From assembly GCF_028640845.1 (NCBI RefSeq), contig NC_080539.1, positions 192,209,436 through 192,273,435 of the forward strand: DNA of 64,000 nucleotides. Reading direction: 5' to 3'. Within the stretch, counting starts at the first letter, position 1. Each line of letters opens with the position of its first letter. The notes under the pieces are model-generated. The model had not been told where the DNA came from. It did not search any database and was given only the letters and a program-made list of their open reading frames with translations. The translations under genes and the position numbers were made by a program. Below, piece by piece: positions 22,827 through 33,465 of this stretch. This stretch comes from Ahaetulla prasina. Its lineage: Eukaryota > Chordata > Lepidosauria > Squamata > Colubridae.

Positions 22827-23338
22827 GACCTCCGAGGCCAGTGAGGGGCGATTAAGATGACCTCCGCCTGTTCCTCCAGAATCTGACGGACCACTCTAGG
22901 GATGATTGAGAGAGGCGGGAACGCGTAGAGTAACCCCTCTGGCCATGGACTGCGAAGAGCATCGACTCCCTCTGCTAGATGATCTGGAAACCTGGCAAAG
23001 AAATGAGAAAGCTGCGTGTTCTGTCGTGTTGCGAACATGTCCACCACTGGAGTGCCAAATCGACGTGAGAGGTCGTTGAACAGATCTGGATGCAGACGCC
23101 ACTCCACCTGGTCGATGACTTGACGACTGAGCCAGTCTGCCTGAATATTGGACACCCCTGAGATGTGTTCTGCAGTCAAGGACAGAAGATTCCGTTCTGC
23201 CCACAGGAATAGAGTCCTTGCTTCCTTCATCAAGGACTTGGATCTGGTGCCCCTTGTCGGTTGACATGAGCCTTGGCTGTGATATTGTCCGTGAGCACCA
23301 GTACATGCTTGCCTGATAGATGGTTCTGGCAAAAACAA
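22682..23338 (-). CDS. DIRS RNase H end and methyltransferase-like domain
   Basis: After the indel near 23245, this frame carries the end of RNase H (GVSNIQADWLSRQ). It continues with FGTPVVDMFATRQNTQLSHF, PWPEGLLYAFPPLSIIPRV and VILIAPHWPRRSWFADL. These blocks are typical of the DAM-like methyltransferase region that follows RNase H in DIRS elements. Its function in the cycle is not known. The frame overlaps the start of the recombinase frame. Confidence 0.75.
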   Translation of the reverse strand: MFLPEPSIRQACTGAHGQYHSQGSCQPTRGTRSKSLMKEARTLFLWAERNLLSLTAEHISGVSNIQADWLSRQVIDQVEWRLHPDLFNDLSRRFGTPVVDMFATRQNTQLSHFFARFPDHLAEGVDALRSPWPEGLLYAFPPLSIIPRVVRQILEEQAEVILIAPHWPRRSWFADLKSLSVAPPWRIPPSRVSLSQGALVHPDPLWLQLTAWRLSGAP

Positions 23339-24879
23339 AGAGCTAGATAAATAGCCCGTAGTTCTAGCCGGTTGATAGGAAAACGGCGTTCAGTGATGGA
23401 CCAGCTCCCTTGAGCCAGCAGCGATTTGAGGTGTGCACCCCAACCGAAAAGACTGGCATCCGTAGTTACCACCAAACGATGAGGCTCGTGCAAAGGAGAT
23501 CCCTTGAAAATCACCGATGACAACCACCAGAAGAAGAACTTGCGAACCTCCTTGGGCAGTAGGACCTTGGAAGTGGAATTGCCTGTGCCCGCTCTTTGGA
23601 ATGGCAACAGGAACCACTGGAGGTCTCCAGTATGAAATCTTGCCCATGGAACGATGGAAATGGTTGAAATCATCTTTCCCAGGAGTTGGGATAATGACAG
23701 CAAGGAAACTCTGCTTTCCTTTATTAAAGAACCAGCTAAAGATCTTAAACTACTCTGTCTCTCCTGAGATAAAGAGACTCTACCTAATATGGAATCAATA
23801 TTTGCTCCTAAGTGAAGTAAACAGGTTGAGGGGGTCAAATGACTTTTCTCTATATTAATAGAGAAGCCATGTAAAGAAAGAGTCTGAACTACAATCTGTA
23901 AATCCCTTCTGGCCATTGACTCTGACGATGATAAAATTAAAATATCATCCAAATAACAATAAAGTCGAATAGGTATGGACCTAAGCTGAGCTACCATAGC
24001 AGCCAAGATCTTGGTGAAAATCCTCGGGGCAGAAGACAACCCAAAGGGCAGTGCCCTATATTGATAGTGAACCCCCTTATAACAAAACCGGAGAAACTTC
24101 CTATGATCCGGGAAAATAGGGATATGAAGATAAGCTTCAGTAAGGTCAATGGAAGTGAGGAAGTCGCCCTTCCGAACGCCATCTAGAATCAAACGAAGAG
24201 AGTGCATTTTAAACTTATGATAAACAATAAAACGATTTACTCTCTTGAGGTCTAAAATGGGCCTCCAGCCCCCCGAAGATTTGGGAACTAGGAACAAAAG
24301 AGAATAAAACCCATGTCCCCTTTGCCTTACGGGAACTGGTTGAATAGCCCTAATCTCCATTAAATGCTTAACTGCTGCCGCCATATGGACCCGTTTATCC
24401 CTGTTCCTAGATACCGGACAGCGAATGAAAAAATCTTTTGGAAAGGAAACAAATTCCAGAGACAAACCGTATCGAATTGTATTCTTAACCCAATTAGTGA
24501 ACTCCCATTGATCCGCAAAATGGGCTAATCTGCCCCCTATGGGAGGACTAGCAATGCACCTATCGATGACGCCGGAATGAACGACTTCCTCCTCCACGAA
24601 AGGGCCGCTTGGAAGGCCTACCCCGTGAAGCTCTATCATGACCTCCTCTTTGTCTAGGAGCCCAGGACCCCTGGAACTTGGAAGAACCAGCCCCCCATTC
24701 AGAACCTCGAAAAGAAGATTGATGAGAAAAGGGAGTAAATCTGGCTTCCCCTCTGCGATAGACTGAAGGTAATAGCTTTCTTTTGTCTTTAGTCTCGACC
24801 AATAGAGGGTCCAACGCAGCACCAAAAAATAGCTACCCCGCGAAGGGAGCCGATGCCAGCCTCCATTTGTGGCGGGCAT
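23230..24879 (-). CDS. DIRS reverse transcriptase / RNase H frame
   Basis: The open frame of 549 residues carries the RT palm: WRPILDLKRVNRF near residue 207, then SIDLTEAYLHIPI, ALPFGLSSAPRIFTK, and the catalytic YLDD at residues 309-312 (23944-23955). RNase H follows (VVTTDASLFGWGAHLK, NRLELRAIYLAL, VLTDNITAKAHVNRQG). The enzyme would copy element RNA into cDNA. At about 23245 the frame is lost. The true continuation (SKSLMKEARTLFLWAERNLL, SNIQADWLSR) is in the frame at 22682-23338, so one small indel splits RNase H. The start shown lies within the gag overlap and is probably not the natural one. Confidence 0.88.
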   Translation of the reverse strand: MPATNGGWHRLPSRGSYFLVLRWTLYWSRLKTKESYYLQSIAEGKPDLLPFLINLLFEVLNGGLVLPSSRGPGLLDKEEVMIELHGVGLPSGPFVEEEVVHSGVIDRCIASPPIGGRLAHFADQWEFTNWVKNTIRYGLSLEFVSFPKDFFIRCPVSRNRDKRVHMAAAVKHLMEIRAIQPVPVRQRGHGFYSLLFLVPKSSGGWRPILDLKRVNRFIVYHKFKMHSLRLILDGVRKGDFLTSIDLTEAYLHIPIFPDHRKFLRFCYKGVHYQYRALPFGLSSAPRIFTKILAAMVAQLRSIPIRLYCYLDDILILSSSESMARRDLQIVVQTLSLHGFSINIEKSHLTPSTCLLHLGANIDSILGRVSLSQERQSSLRSLAGSLIKESRVSLLSLSQLLGKMISTISIVPWARFHTGDLQWFLLPFQRAGTGNSTSKVLLPKEVRKFFFWWLSSVIFKGSPLHEPHRLVVTTDASLFGWGAHLKSLLAQGSWSITERRFPINRLELRAIYLALCFCQNHLSGKHVLVLTDNITAKAHVNRQGAPDPSP

Positions 24880-26302
24880 CCGCCTGCCAATGTCTAAGCC
24901 AGAGTAAGCGTCGAGCCGTCAAAGCTGAAGCCATGGATTTGGAAACAAAATGTATGGCATGTAAAGTGGCATCCGCCGAAAATTGAACAGCTGCAATTAT
25001 CTTATTCAGGTCCTGATGGATACGAGTATCCTCTGCTGGAAGTTTATCCTGTAATTGTCTGAGCCACAACAAGGTGGACCTATTAAAGAAAGATGCTGAA
25101 GAAGCCGACCGGATTGCCCAAGCTGCACCTAGATGAGCTCTCTGCAGGACTTGCTCCGCCCGTCTATCCTCTGGATGAAGGTTCTCTTCAGGCTGGCCCG
25201 GAATGGATGAGGAAGATGCCAGAGCTGCAACTGGACCATCTACAGTGGGTGTCTGTAGAGCTGAAGCTAATTTGGGGTCCACATTGAAGAAACGTTTGTC
25301 TGCTGAGGACGGAACCGTAGAAGAACCAGGGGCTGTCCACTGGCGTTTGATTACGTCCATGAAAAGTGGGGGTGCTGGAATAGAATCCGAACGCGGCCAG
25401 GTTCAGAAAAAAGAATGTCAGATGCACCCTTGGAGGATGATGCCACAGGTTGATCCAAGGAAGAACTCAATTGAGCCACATTCTTTGCCTTGAAAAGCAA
25501 GGACTTAAAAAAAGACTAGGAGGAAAAAGACCAGTAAATGCCGGCTGGTCAGGTAATAACCCTTCATCTTCAGACAGGTCAGGATCTCCCCTTTCTAATC
25601 CCTCCAAAAGAGAGGGATGGCTAGTTACTGAGTGGGTAGGCGAGACTGTACCCAGCTGTGACTGCATTTCCTCCTCTTCCGGATCCTCCTCCCCACTGAC
25701 AGCCTTGATTGGGACAAGGAAGCCCTCTCAGATATCTGCATGCCCGATAAAAGGGTCCTTTGAATCGTCTGTTCAATGATTGCCTGAATATGTGGCGAAA
25801 CAGGCAAAAGAGGCTCTGCCCCCTGACCAACAACGTGGGTTGCAGTAGAAGGAACTATCTGAGAAAACTCCTCAGGAGACTCAATAACTGGTGCATCAAC
25901 TGTATGAGAAACTGGAGGAAGGATCCCCCATAATGCGTCTGTAGGAATATCCACTGGGCAACATTGTAAGGAAGCTTGACCAGGAGAGGTAGAAATAATA
26001 CCCTCTCGAATAAGAGACCCAGCAGAAGTACTGGGTTCTGGATTGGCCATTGAAGAAGAGGGTAAATTAGAGACTGCCCTACTACATATTCTCTGTATTG
26101 CTTCATCTCTTCTCTGCTCATCCCTCAGAGATGCTTTAGACGACTTACTGCGGCCTGAAGTAGGTGGGGCCTTGGTTTTCTGCTTGGAAACACGGCTGCA
26201 CTTTGCAATAGGGGCCTTGGGAGAGACCCCTCCCGATGGACCTTGCTCCTCCGGCAATGGAGACCCCTGGCGTTTGTTGGATTTTGCCAAGGCCTTAGGC
26301 AT
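24560..26302 (-). pseudogene. DIRS gag-like protein, frameshifted
   Basis: Starting at ATG 26302 (MPKALAKSNKRQGSPLPEEQ), the frame runs 225 residues to 25625. It then has to shift frame for a segment at 25467-25667 (TSHPSLLEGLERGDPDLSED) and shift back for 24833-25360 (ending RHKWRLASAPFAG). After a TAG stop at about 24830 the same frame continues to 24560 with an RG-rich tail (RGGHDRASRGRPSKRPFRGG). Total length would be near 580 residues. The basic Gly/Arg tail suggests nucleic-acid binding. The end overlaps the reverse-transcriptase frame. Confidence 0.7.
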
Positions 26303-27183
26303 GATGAAATATTAAGTTTCTAGACCTCAATAAGGCCAAAGAATCACTTCTCCTCTTTTTTTTTTTTTAAAAAAATTCAAAATGACGGCCGCCAATAGAG
26401 AGAGGGAGAAACTGACTAATAAAGTACGAACTAGAGGAGAACTGCAGCTGAAATAATGAGAGCACAAAGCTCCATGCCCAAATTCGCCCCTAATTCCGCC
26501 TAATGTAAAACTTCAGGACTAACTCTTCTGAAGACTCACACCAAATGTGCTCAAAATGGCTGCCAGAGCTTGGATAGGGGAGGGGCGGAGTGAGCACTAA
26601 GCTCTAAGCGTCTCCTTCCGCAGCTGCAATAAGCGATCCGTTCAAACTGTTTTTGGCGGGAAACGTCAGATCGCGCGAAATAGGAGACGGAGGGCTGGGT
26701 AAATTGCAGGCTACCCTGTGGGAGCGGAAACCAAACTCCTCAGCGATCAGAATTAAAGCCGGGCGGCAAACTAATCCAAACAATTTCTATACCGCCCAGC
26801 AAGCCCTCGGCAGCGCTAGAAGCTGCCCCAATGATACCAGGAGTGAATAACTCCACTCATCCAATCCCTGCTGGCGTCGGGGGCGCTAAAAACCCCACCA
26901 AAAATATCCTGGAACGCCTGCAGCTCAACAGGATTGAAGCAGAAGTAATAAAAACTTCTGCAGCCAGCGGAGAAAAGCCCTCTACAATAAAACCTTAGTT
27001 CAACGGAACTAATAAAGGGGCTCTACGATCAGACAAAAAAAATAAGAAAAATGTTACTCACAAGTATGTATCCTGCAAGTCAGGCAGGGAGAAATCCACA
27101 ACGCAACCGTCCAGGCTGAACAACTGAGTCAAAATCTGGGGTTCCCAGCAGCAAGGGGCGGGACTTTCAGCTTCAACAGATTC

Positions 27184-27234
27184 AGTTATCCAATCTGAAC
27201 AGAGGAGCTCCACCCACTCTGACTGCTGTCTCCA
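27184..27234. repeat. DIRS right inverted terminal repeat
   Basis: This is the exact reverse complement of 21573-21623. It marks the 5' end of the element on its coding strand, about 880 bp ahead of the gag start. Confidence 0.95.
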
Positions 27235-27240
27235 CCATAA

Positions 27241-27678
27241 CGGAGAATCCTTGGTTTTCTAGATAGATCTTATCTTTGGGGTTTCTTAAGATGTTGGCTA
27301 TTTTTTTGGTCTGTGCAGAAGGCTGTCTTGATGTGTTTGTGGAGAATTTTGCTGATTTTATCTGTGGTGCCTTTGATGTACGGGAGGAGGGCGATGCTGT
27401 TGTCTTGTTCTGTGTCTTGGTTCTTGGGCTGTGTCTCCGTTTGGATTGGGCTGGTAATTGTGTTTCTTTAGTATCCGTTGGAGATTAATACGTGAGAGTG
27501 TGTAATTGAGTTTTCAGGTGGTCTTTGTCGGCTAGGCGTTTGGTCCTGGAGATGAGAGTCTTGGTTACAGAGCTGATCTGTGCAGGGTGGTGATGTGATT
27601 GTGCGTTTAAGTAGCGGTTGGTGTGTGTTTTTTTCTGGTAGATGTGTGTCCTAGGGAGCCATTGGGTTTTTTGTAGAT
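27241..27678 (-). mobile_element. Penelope-like element, RT thumb and linker (minus-strand copy)
   Basis: Minus-strand translation gives DVLIYKKPNGSLGHT and YLNAQSHHHPAQISSVTKTL, then LADKDHLKTQLHTLTY: the C-terminal part of a Penelope-type reverse transcriptase. It then gives KKIANILRNPKDKIYLENQG, the lead into the GIY-YIG endonuclease. The copy is truncated at about 27678, exactly where the plus-strand copy begins. It is interrupted by DIRS at 27240. Confidence 0.8.
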
Positions 27679-28678
27679 TAGGACATCCAGAAAATAGCCA
27701 ACATCTTAAGAAACCCCAAAGACAAGATCCATCTAGAAAACCAAGGAGTCTATGAATACCATGCAAAATCTGCCCAGCCACATACATTGGACAAACTAAT
27801 AGGAGAATAAATGCACTCATCGCAGAACACAAAAACGCAGTCAGAAAAGAAGAAAAAACCTCCTCCCTTTTCCAGCACCTTAAAACCACAGGACACGAAA
27901 TTGATTTTGAAGGAACCAAATTAATCTCCAAAACTGAACACTATAGCGAGTATATAGAGTATAAAGAGTATAATTATGGAAGCCATTGAAATAGAGAAAC
28001 ACCCCCACAATATGAACAAACAGGATGACACCTCCCGCCTACCAGACATCTGGAAACCAGCCTTGGTCAACAAACGAGTCCCAGCCATGAAAATTGACCC
28101 CGGACCCAAGACAACACACAACGCCACCACCAATCTTCCTCACCAGATTCAAACCCAAACCCATCCCAAAGACGAAACAAAACCACCATCCAGAAGCCAG
28201 AGCAAGCTGACACCACTGGCTGTTGAGCCCCCTTCCAATCCCCACACAAAGCAGGCTGACACACACCAGGAACACATGACAGGACCTCGGACTCGGAGCT
28301 AAACCAGGGCCTGGGATGCTGCATCACAGCCATCTGCTCAAGACATCACATCACAGAACTTCAAAGGCCACAACACCAAAACTCAGGAACAAAAGACCAG
28401 GACCACACTCGCACAGGATGCTACGAAACAGCCGACCAATCTGCAAACACCCACTCCATCTACCAATCAGGATGCAACCACACAGCCAACCAACCCGCTC
28501 ACAGCAACACCTCCCCCCTCCCCACCAGTATTTATAGAGAGATGGCAGCTCTGACCACTCTTTGCTTGAGAAGCATGAAGCCGAAGACACCAGCCTGAAG
28601 ATGATGAGTGAGATCTCGTCGAAACATCGCTAAGATACTCTCAACCTTACATGGGAAAAGACCCGAAAATGCCAAGAC

Positions 28679-28680
<2 letters not shown>
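27679..28680 (+). mobile_element. Penelope-like element with GIY-YIG endonuclease (plus-strand copy)
   Basis: The element begins at QKIANILRNPKDKIHLENQG and continues GVYE. After a one-base shift it reads CKICPATYIGQTNRRINAL, then IAEHKNAVRKEEKTSSLFQH and LKTTGHEIDFEGTKL. GVY, YIG and the Arg after them are the endonuclease core of Penelope-like elements. The Thr/Pro/Gln-rich tail follows (27976-28302). The 3' end (to about 28676, CCAAGACCTACAC) runs into an (AC)n tract. It lacks the RT. Confidence 0.85.

Positions 28681-28712
<32 letters not shown>
28678..28712. repeat. (AC)n microsatellite at Penelope 3' end
   Basis: An AC repeat of about 30 bp directly follows the element. Confidence 0.9.
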
Positions 28713-28713
<1 letters not shown>

Positions 28714-29421
28714 AATATAAATATAATTAATTTAATTCCACTTAGCTCTGCCTTAGCTTGGTCTTTGATGCATTAATTTTAAGTTCCATTCTCCTCATTC
28801 TAGTATACAAAACAGTTACCCATTCACTGCAAATTATTTGGGTTCCTTCCCTCACTCACTCCCCTTTCCCTCCACTCCCCTCCACTCCCCCTTCCCTTCC
28901 CTTCCCTTTTCTTCCTATCTCACTGTCCAGAGTGACTCTGGGCAGCTGGCAATAGTAGAAAAGCATAAATATCAAAGCATTAAAACTATTAAATTTAAAA
29001 ACAAATAAAAATTAAAACTAAAAGCATTTACAATATGGGGACATTGTTTGTATACAAAAAGATTTACAGATCTATATTACCAAATGACACATTTCTGTTA
29101 TCATTATAAATGATTGTTGCCTGCTTTTCATCAGCTAGAAAGTACACACAATATACTGGCAAAATCAAGATGCATCACATCAGTTTCAAGGACAGGAAAA
29201 TAGAATCTAGGAAGTTGCTTCTTTAGGATCCATGTTCCCTGGATTTTTTTTTACTTCAGAAAGACGATTCTACTATGTTTAATAACTATTATGAATTTTC
29301 TGTTGCACTGGTACCCAACAACAGAAGAAGCCCAGAGTTTGCTAAATATTACAGCAGAGCCATGCATAAGCACCATTTGGGTATTGCCCCAGCTCCAAAT
29401 GACTGAGTGTCATTTAAAGTA
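28713..29421. other. Intron with low-complexity pyrimidine tract
   Basis: A CTCACT/CCCTT-rich tract lies at about 28850-28920, followed by a degenerate retroelement tail (ctctgggcagctggcaatag). The remainder has no recognisable content. Confidence 0.4.
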
Positions 29422-29429
29422 CCCTATCG

Positions 29430-30576
29430 TAGGGGTGAAATCTAAAAAATTTCCCTACTGGTTCTGTGAGCATGGCTTAATTGGTGGGTGTGGCTTGGTG
29501 GTCAGATGACTGGATGGGCGTGGCCAATAACAATAAATAATAAAAATAATAAACAAAGTATACAAAACTATAAGAGGTACCAAAAACCAACTTTCACACT
29601 TTACACATACACAACACAACTGACTCACACACAATGTAAAAGCAGCTGCACTTCACCCAAAATGGCCCCTGCAACAAGCAGGAACCTCACACTTTCACAC
29701 TTTACACAGACACAACACCACTGTTGTGAGATTTTGTGTGTTTGTGTAGTTAGAGTGAAGCACTACAGAAACACACCAAATCTCAGAAAGCTGCACAAAT
29801 ATTTTATTATTTTATTTTATTTATATTTTTAGATCAGGGGTCTCCAATTTTAGTAACTTTAAGGTTTGTGGACTTCAACTCCCAGAGTTCCTCAGCCAGC
29901 AAAGCAGGCAGATTGAGTTGCTCACCGAGGAGATGGATTTTAGGCAGGCAGATTCAGTTGCTAGCTGATGCAACTGATTACAGTAGCTGAAGTAAAGCAT
30001 GGCTTTGCCAGCCTGAAAGGAGCAGTAATTAGGTAAGTGGTGAGGGGTATTGGGTGGGCATGGGCTGTTGTTAGAGGTTGTTGATCAGGCAACTCATCTG
30101 GGATTGCCAGAGGAAAAAAAGATTTTAAAAGGCTCCTCTGACGATCCCAGCTGAAGTTGCCTCATTGCAGCCCAGAACTTCTTAAAAGGATTGTTTGAAG
30201 AGCTTGTAGAAAGCATGTTTTTTAAAGGTTCTGGTGATCAGGCAACTCAGCTGAAATCGCCAGAGGAGCCTTTTAAAAGCTTTTTATTTACAACCTCTTT
30301 GGCCAAAGAGGTTGTTAAAAAAAGAGTTTAAAGATTCTGACAATCCCAACTGAGACATGGGATCATCAAAGGCTTTTTTTTACTTTTAAAGGCACTTTTT
30401 CGGTTGAAGAAAAGATGCTTTTAAAAGTAAAAAAAAAAAAAAACCTCTGATGATGGCGCAGCTCAGCAGGGGCAGGGGGAAGGGGCAGGGATTTTTGCTA
30501 CCAGTTCTCCGGACCACCAGCTGCCATCGCTACTGGATCGGGCGAGCCAGTCCAAACCAGGAGCATTTCACCCCTG
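29430..30576 (+). mobile_element. hAT-like non-autonomous element A
   Basis: The ends are TAGGGGTGAAAT and ATTTCACCCCTG. Flanking 8-bp repeats are CCCTATCG (29422-29429) and CCCTATAG (30577-30584), one mismatch. Terminal sequences of the CAGGGGTG type and 8-bp duplications are hAT features. The 1,147-bp interior has no transposase. It contains repeated blocks such as GATCAGGCAACTCA and CTTTTAAAAG-rich hairpins. Confidence 0.75.
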
Positions 30577-31914
30577 CCCTATAGTATTTATAACAACAGC
30601 AATAATATTCCCTTTTTTAGCTCCCAAAGGCTATATCCCATTTTTGTTGAAAATCCTTATTTATAAGACAGGGACATTCCTTCAGAACAGATATATTTCA
30701 TTTGAATTCACAATACAGTTAAATACTGCAGAGAAGCCTTTCTCAGGGGAAACCTTCAAAGCACATGCATAGTATTATTCAAACTCAGTAGTCTCTATTC
30801 AATCTTCCTGCCTTTCATATTATACTTTTCTAGAAAGCCAGACTCTCATAGGTTTGAATGTCTCAAACATTTTCTGCAACACACTTGCAAATAAAAAGTA
30901 CAATATAATTGCACTAAGCAACCTGATGACATTCTAAAACTAGAAGTATATATATTTTTTCCTTTTGGTGATTTAAACCTAAAATACAACCCCAAGAAAC
31001 AAATCTAAATTTAAAATGCTAGGCATATGTATAGAAATACTTTTTCAATAAAGTGGAAGACTTGGATTTAAAAAGTACTTTTTTCTTTTTCTTGACTCTG
31101 AGGAAAAAAGAGCTTAAGCAAAAGGCTGTTATGTAGGAGCCATGCATCTGTGCATTGTTTAAAGAATGCCATTCAGTTCCCTGATTTGTAGGGAAATACT
31201 AAAATACCTTTTTCTACTGAGGAAGAGACCTTGATTATATCCAGACGTACTGTCTATCTCAAGGACAGAACCTGACTAATTTCACTTTAATTTTTTAAAT
31301 TTATTTACCGTTTTAATTCGCATATTGTAAGCAGCTAACAAATTCCCACTTTCAATAATTCAGTTTAAGATATAATGAACCCTAGAACAATAGTCAACAT
31401 ACAGATCCATCTTAATAATAACTCTAAGCATTGGTCATATGCTACTCTACATAAAATTGGTGTCCAAGAATGAATCAAAAGAATGTCATCTGTATTTGGA
31501 ACATTTTTTTCCCCTGTTGACCCCTCTGAGGTGTCTATTTTATTTAACTGGGCTAAATCAAATCAAAGATGCTTAAGTCTTTTGAGATCTATAGTGGGTT
31601 CTGCAGAAACTAGAATTTTGTCCTTTTATTCCTGAACCATCAGCTTACAGATCTCCATATGCATAGCAAGTAAAACTAAATGATCCAGGGTCTCAAACCT
31701 TGTAACATTTCCCTACTAAACCTTCCATGAGAACTTGGAACTTTCCTAGAAAGGCAGCGTACAACTCTGCTGCATGACTATCTTTTGGGTGCAGTGAAAT
31801 CAGCTACAAGTACTGTAAGCTTACAGAGAAATTCTCCAATTGTTGGAGTTAGCTCCATACATGCCTTTTACTTGAATAGGTTAAATCTTTCTTTGAAAAA
31901 TCACAGCAGATGAC
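30577..31914. other. SPAG16 intron, apparently unique
   Basis: AT-rich sequence with no coding or repeat signals that I recognise. Confidence 0.5.
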
Positions 31915-32082
31915 CCAGTTGATCTTGAAAAATCTAAGCCTGATTACACCTGGTTAACACTTAGATAGGAAAACATCAGAAAATCCCAAGGCTATAGACA
32001 GGGAATTCGAAATGGAAACCACTTCTGTATTTTGCCAAAGCAACACGTGGCCATGGCCATATAATCACAATGACTCGTGCTA
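31915..32082 (+). mobile_element. 5S rRNA-derived SINE, degraded
   Basis: Positions 31921-31999 follow the 3' two thirds of 5S rRNA: GATCTTGAAAAATCTAAGCC, then CCTGGTTAACACTTAGATAG, then AAATCCCAAGGCTATAGAC. The following tail (AAATGGAAACCACTTCTGTA, GCCAAAGCAAC, ATGACTCGTGC) looks like the Bov-B-related tail of 5S-Sauria SINEs in lizards. The 5' third of 5S is missing or too diverged to see. Confidence 0.7.
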
Positions 32083-32185
32083 GTTTCACAGATTTTACTT
32101 TCCTGAAAGAATTAACTAGACAATTACACAAACTGAAACATCATACCATAATCACAACTAAAAGGGGGGGGGGATTTTTTATTTT

Positions 32186-32400
32186 TTTACTTATTTATAT
32201 CCCACCTTCATTATTTTTACAAATAACTCAAGGCAGTGAACATATCCAACACACTTTCCTCCTCCTATTGTTTCCATAACAACCACCCTGTGAGGCAATT
32301 TGGGCTTAGAAAGTGACTGGCCCAAGGTCACCCAGCTAGTTTTCATGCCTAAGGCTTTCACTATCTCCCACTTTCTAACATATTTGTAAATCTCTTCCTT
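32186..32400 (-). mobile_element. tRNA-derived SINE fragment
   Basis: It contains TATCCCACCTTCATTATTTT, AACAACCACCCTGTGAGGCA and GGCCCAAGGTCACCCAGCTA, blocks of a common amniote/squamate SINE in antisense. A related, better preserved copy is at 36535-36715. Confidence 0.55.
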
Positions 32401-32539
32401 CCCCTTTATCTTTGGTTTTTGATATGTGAAATGAATCTTCAATTAAAAATATGTATTGAAGAGACATCTCAAGTTTAACATTGGTTTTGTCATTTCATTC
32501 TAAATTCTTTTGACTTTAAGTCTCCACATTGCAGCTTTT

Positions 32540-32965
32540 TTATTAGATCAATAATCCTTAATAGAAATAGAAATAGATAGGATTCGACTGGAAGCATCGC
32601 AGCAATACAGTTGGGGAATAGCGGGCTCTGATGAGCCTTGCGAAAACCTGGGCTGACAAACGATTGTCGGAGGGGGGGGAGTGTCTTTGGACCAGATCTG
32701 TCCTGTAGGAATGGAGAAGAAGGAGAGGCACCTTGGAAGACCAAGAGGAACAGGCAGGTTTGTTGGAGGTCAGAGGAAACTCTTTGACTCAGCGGCGGGG
32801 GTGGTGGCCATTGCAGCCATCACTAAGCTGGGGCAAACGAGCTAAAATTTTGAGCAGGAGTGGTGACTTGGACGGAGTACTGATATCGAGTGAGTGATTG
32901 GCCAGCTCACAGGTAAAAAAGAAATATTTTTAAATTGCTAAAAGATGCTCCAGCGAAGAAATAGC
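32540..32965. other. Unassigned GC-richer fragment
   Basis: This is likely retroelement-derived, perhaps an L1 5' region, from its base composition and position before a LINE copy. No motif is decisive. Confidence 0.25.
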
Positions 32966-33031
32966 AGCTCGTGGTGCGACCAGAACAATCTGGAACTGAA
33001 CACACCCAAAACCATAGAAACAGTGGTAGAC

Positions 33032-33419
33032 CAGGGGTGAAATGCTCCTAGTTCGGACTGGATCGCCCAATCCGGTAGCAATGATGGTTGGTGGTTCGGA
33101 GAACCGGTAGCAAAAATCCCTGCCCCACCATGCCCACCTGAGCCGCACGATCATCAAAGGGTTTTTTAAAAAAACTTTTAAAAGCATTTTTTCTTCGGCT
33201 GAAAAAATGCTTTTAAAAGTAAAAAAAAAAAGCCTCTGATGATTGCGCAGCTCAGCTGGGTGCTAGCCAAAAAACAGGGGGAGGGGGAATCCGTTTTTCC
33301 TCCCAGCAGGCTTTGCTAGCCAAACCAAAAAATGGGGGGGGAGTCTGTTTTTCCTCCCAGCAGGCTTCCCTGAAGCTCCCCTGAAGCCTGCTGGGAGGAA
33401 AAACAAACTCCCACCCGTT

Positions 33420-33465
<46 letters not shown>

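Larger units (their letters stand above)
21533..27240 (-). mobile_element. DIRS-like tyrosine-recombinase retrotransposon, nearly complete
   Basis: Perfect 51-bp inverted repeats lie at 21573-21623 and 27184-27234, starting TGGAGACAGCAGTCAGAGTG at the left. Coding order on the minus strand is gag (26302-24560), reverse transcriptase/RNase H (24879-23230, then 23338), a DNA-methyltransferase-like region (to 22682), and tyrosine recombinase (22826-21609), overlapping as in DIRS elements. The element interrupts a Penelope-like element, with no obvious target duplication, consistent with recombinase-mediated insertion. About 40 bp (21533-21572) lie outside the left repeat and about 6 bp outside the right. 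One frame shift near 23245, a few in gag and a gag stop are the only damage I see, so it is a young copy. Confidence 0.92.

Noticed and set aside
28590..28650. Possible hammerhead ribozyme at the Penelope 3' end (TGATGAG...CGAAAC spacing)
   Set aside because: The core box reads ATGATGA where CTGATGA is needed, and the 13 nt between the boxes do not form stem II in either copy. Penelope elements can carry such ribozymes, but this stretch does not satisfy the core.
31915..32000. Functional 5S rRNA gene
   Set aside because: The 5' third is not recognisable, many positions differ, and a SINE-type tail follows in place of a T-run terminator.
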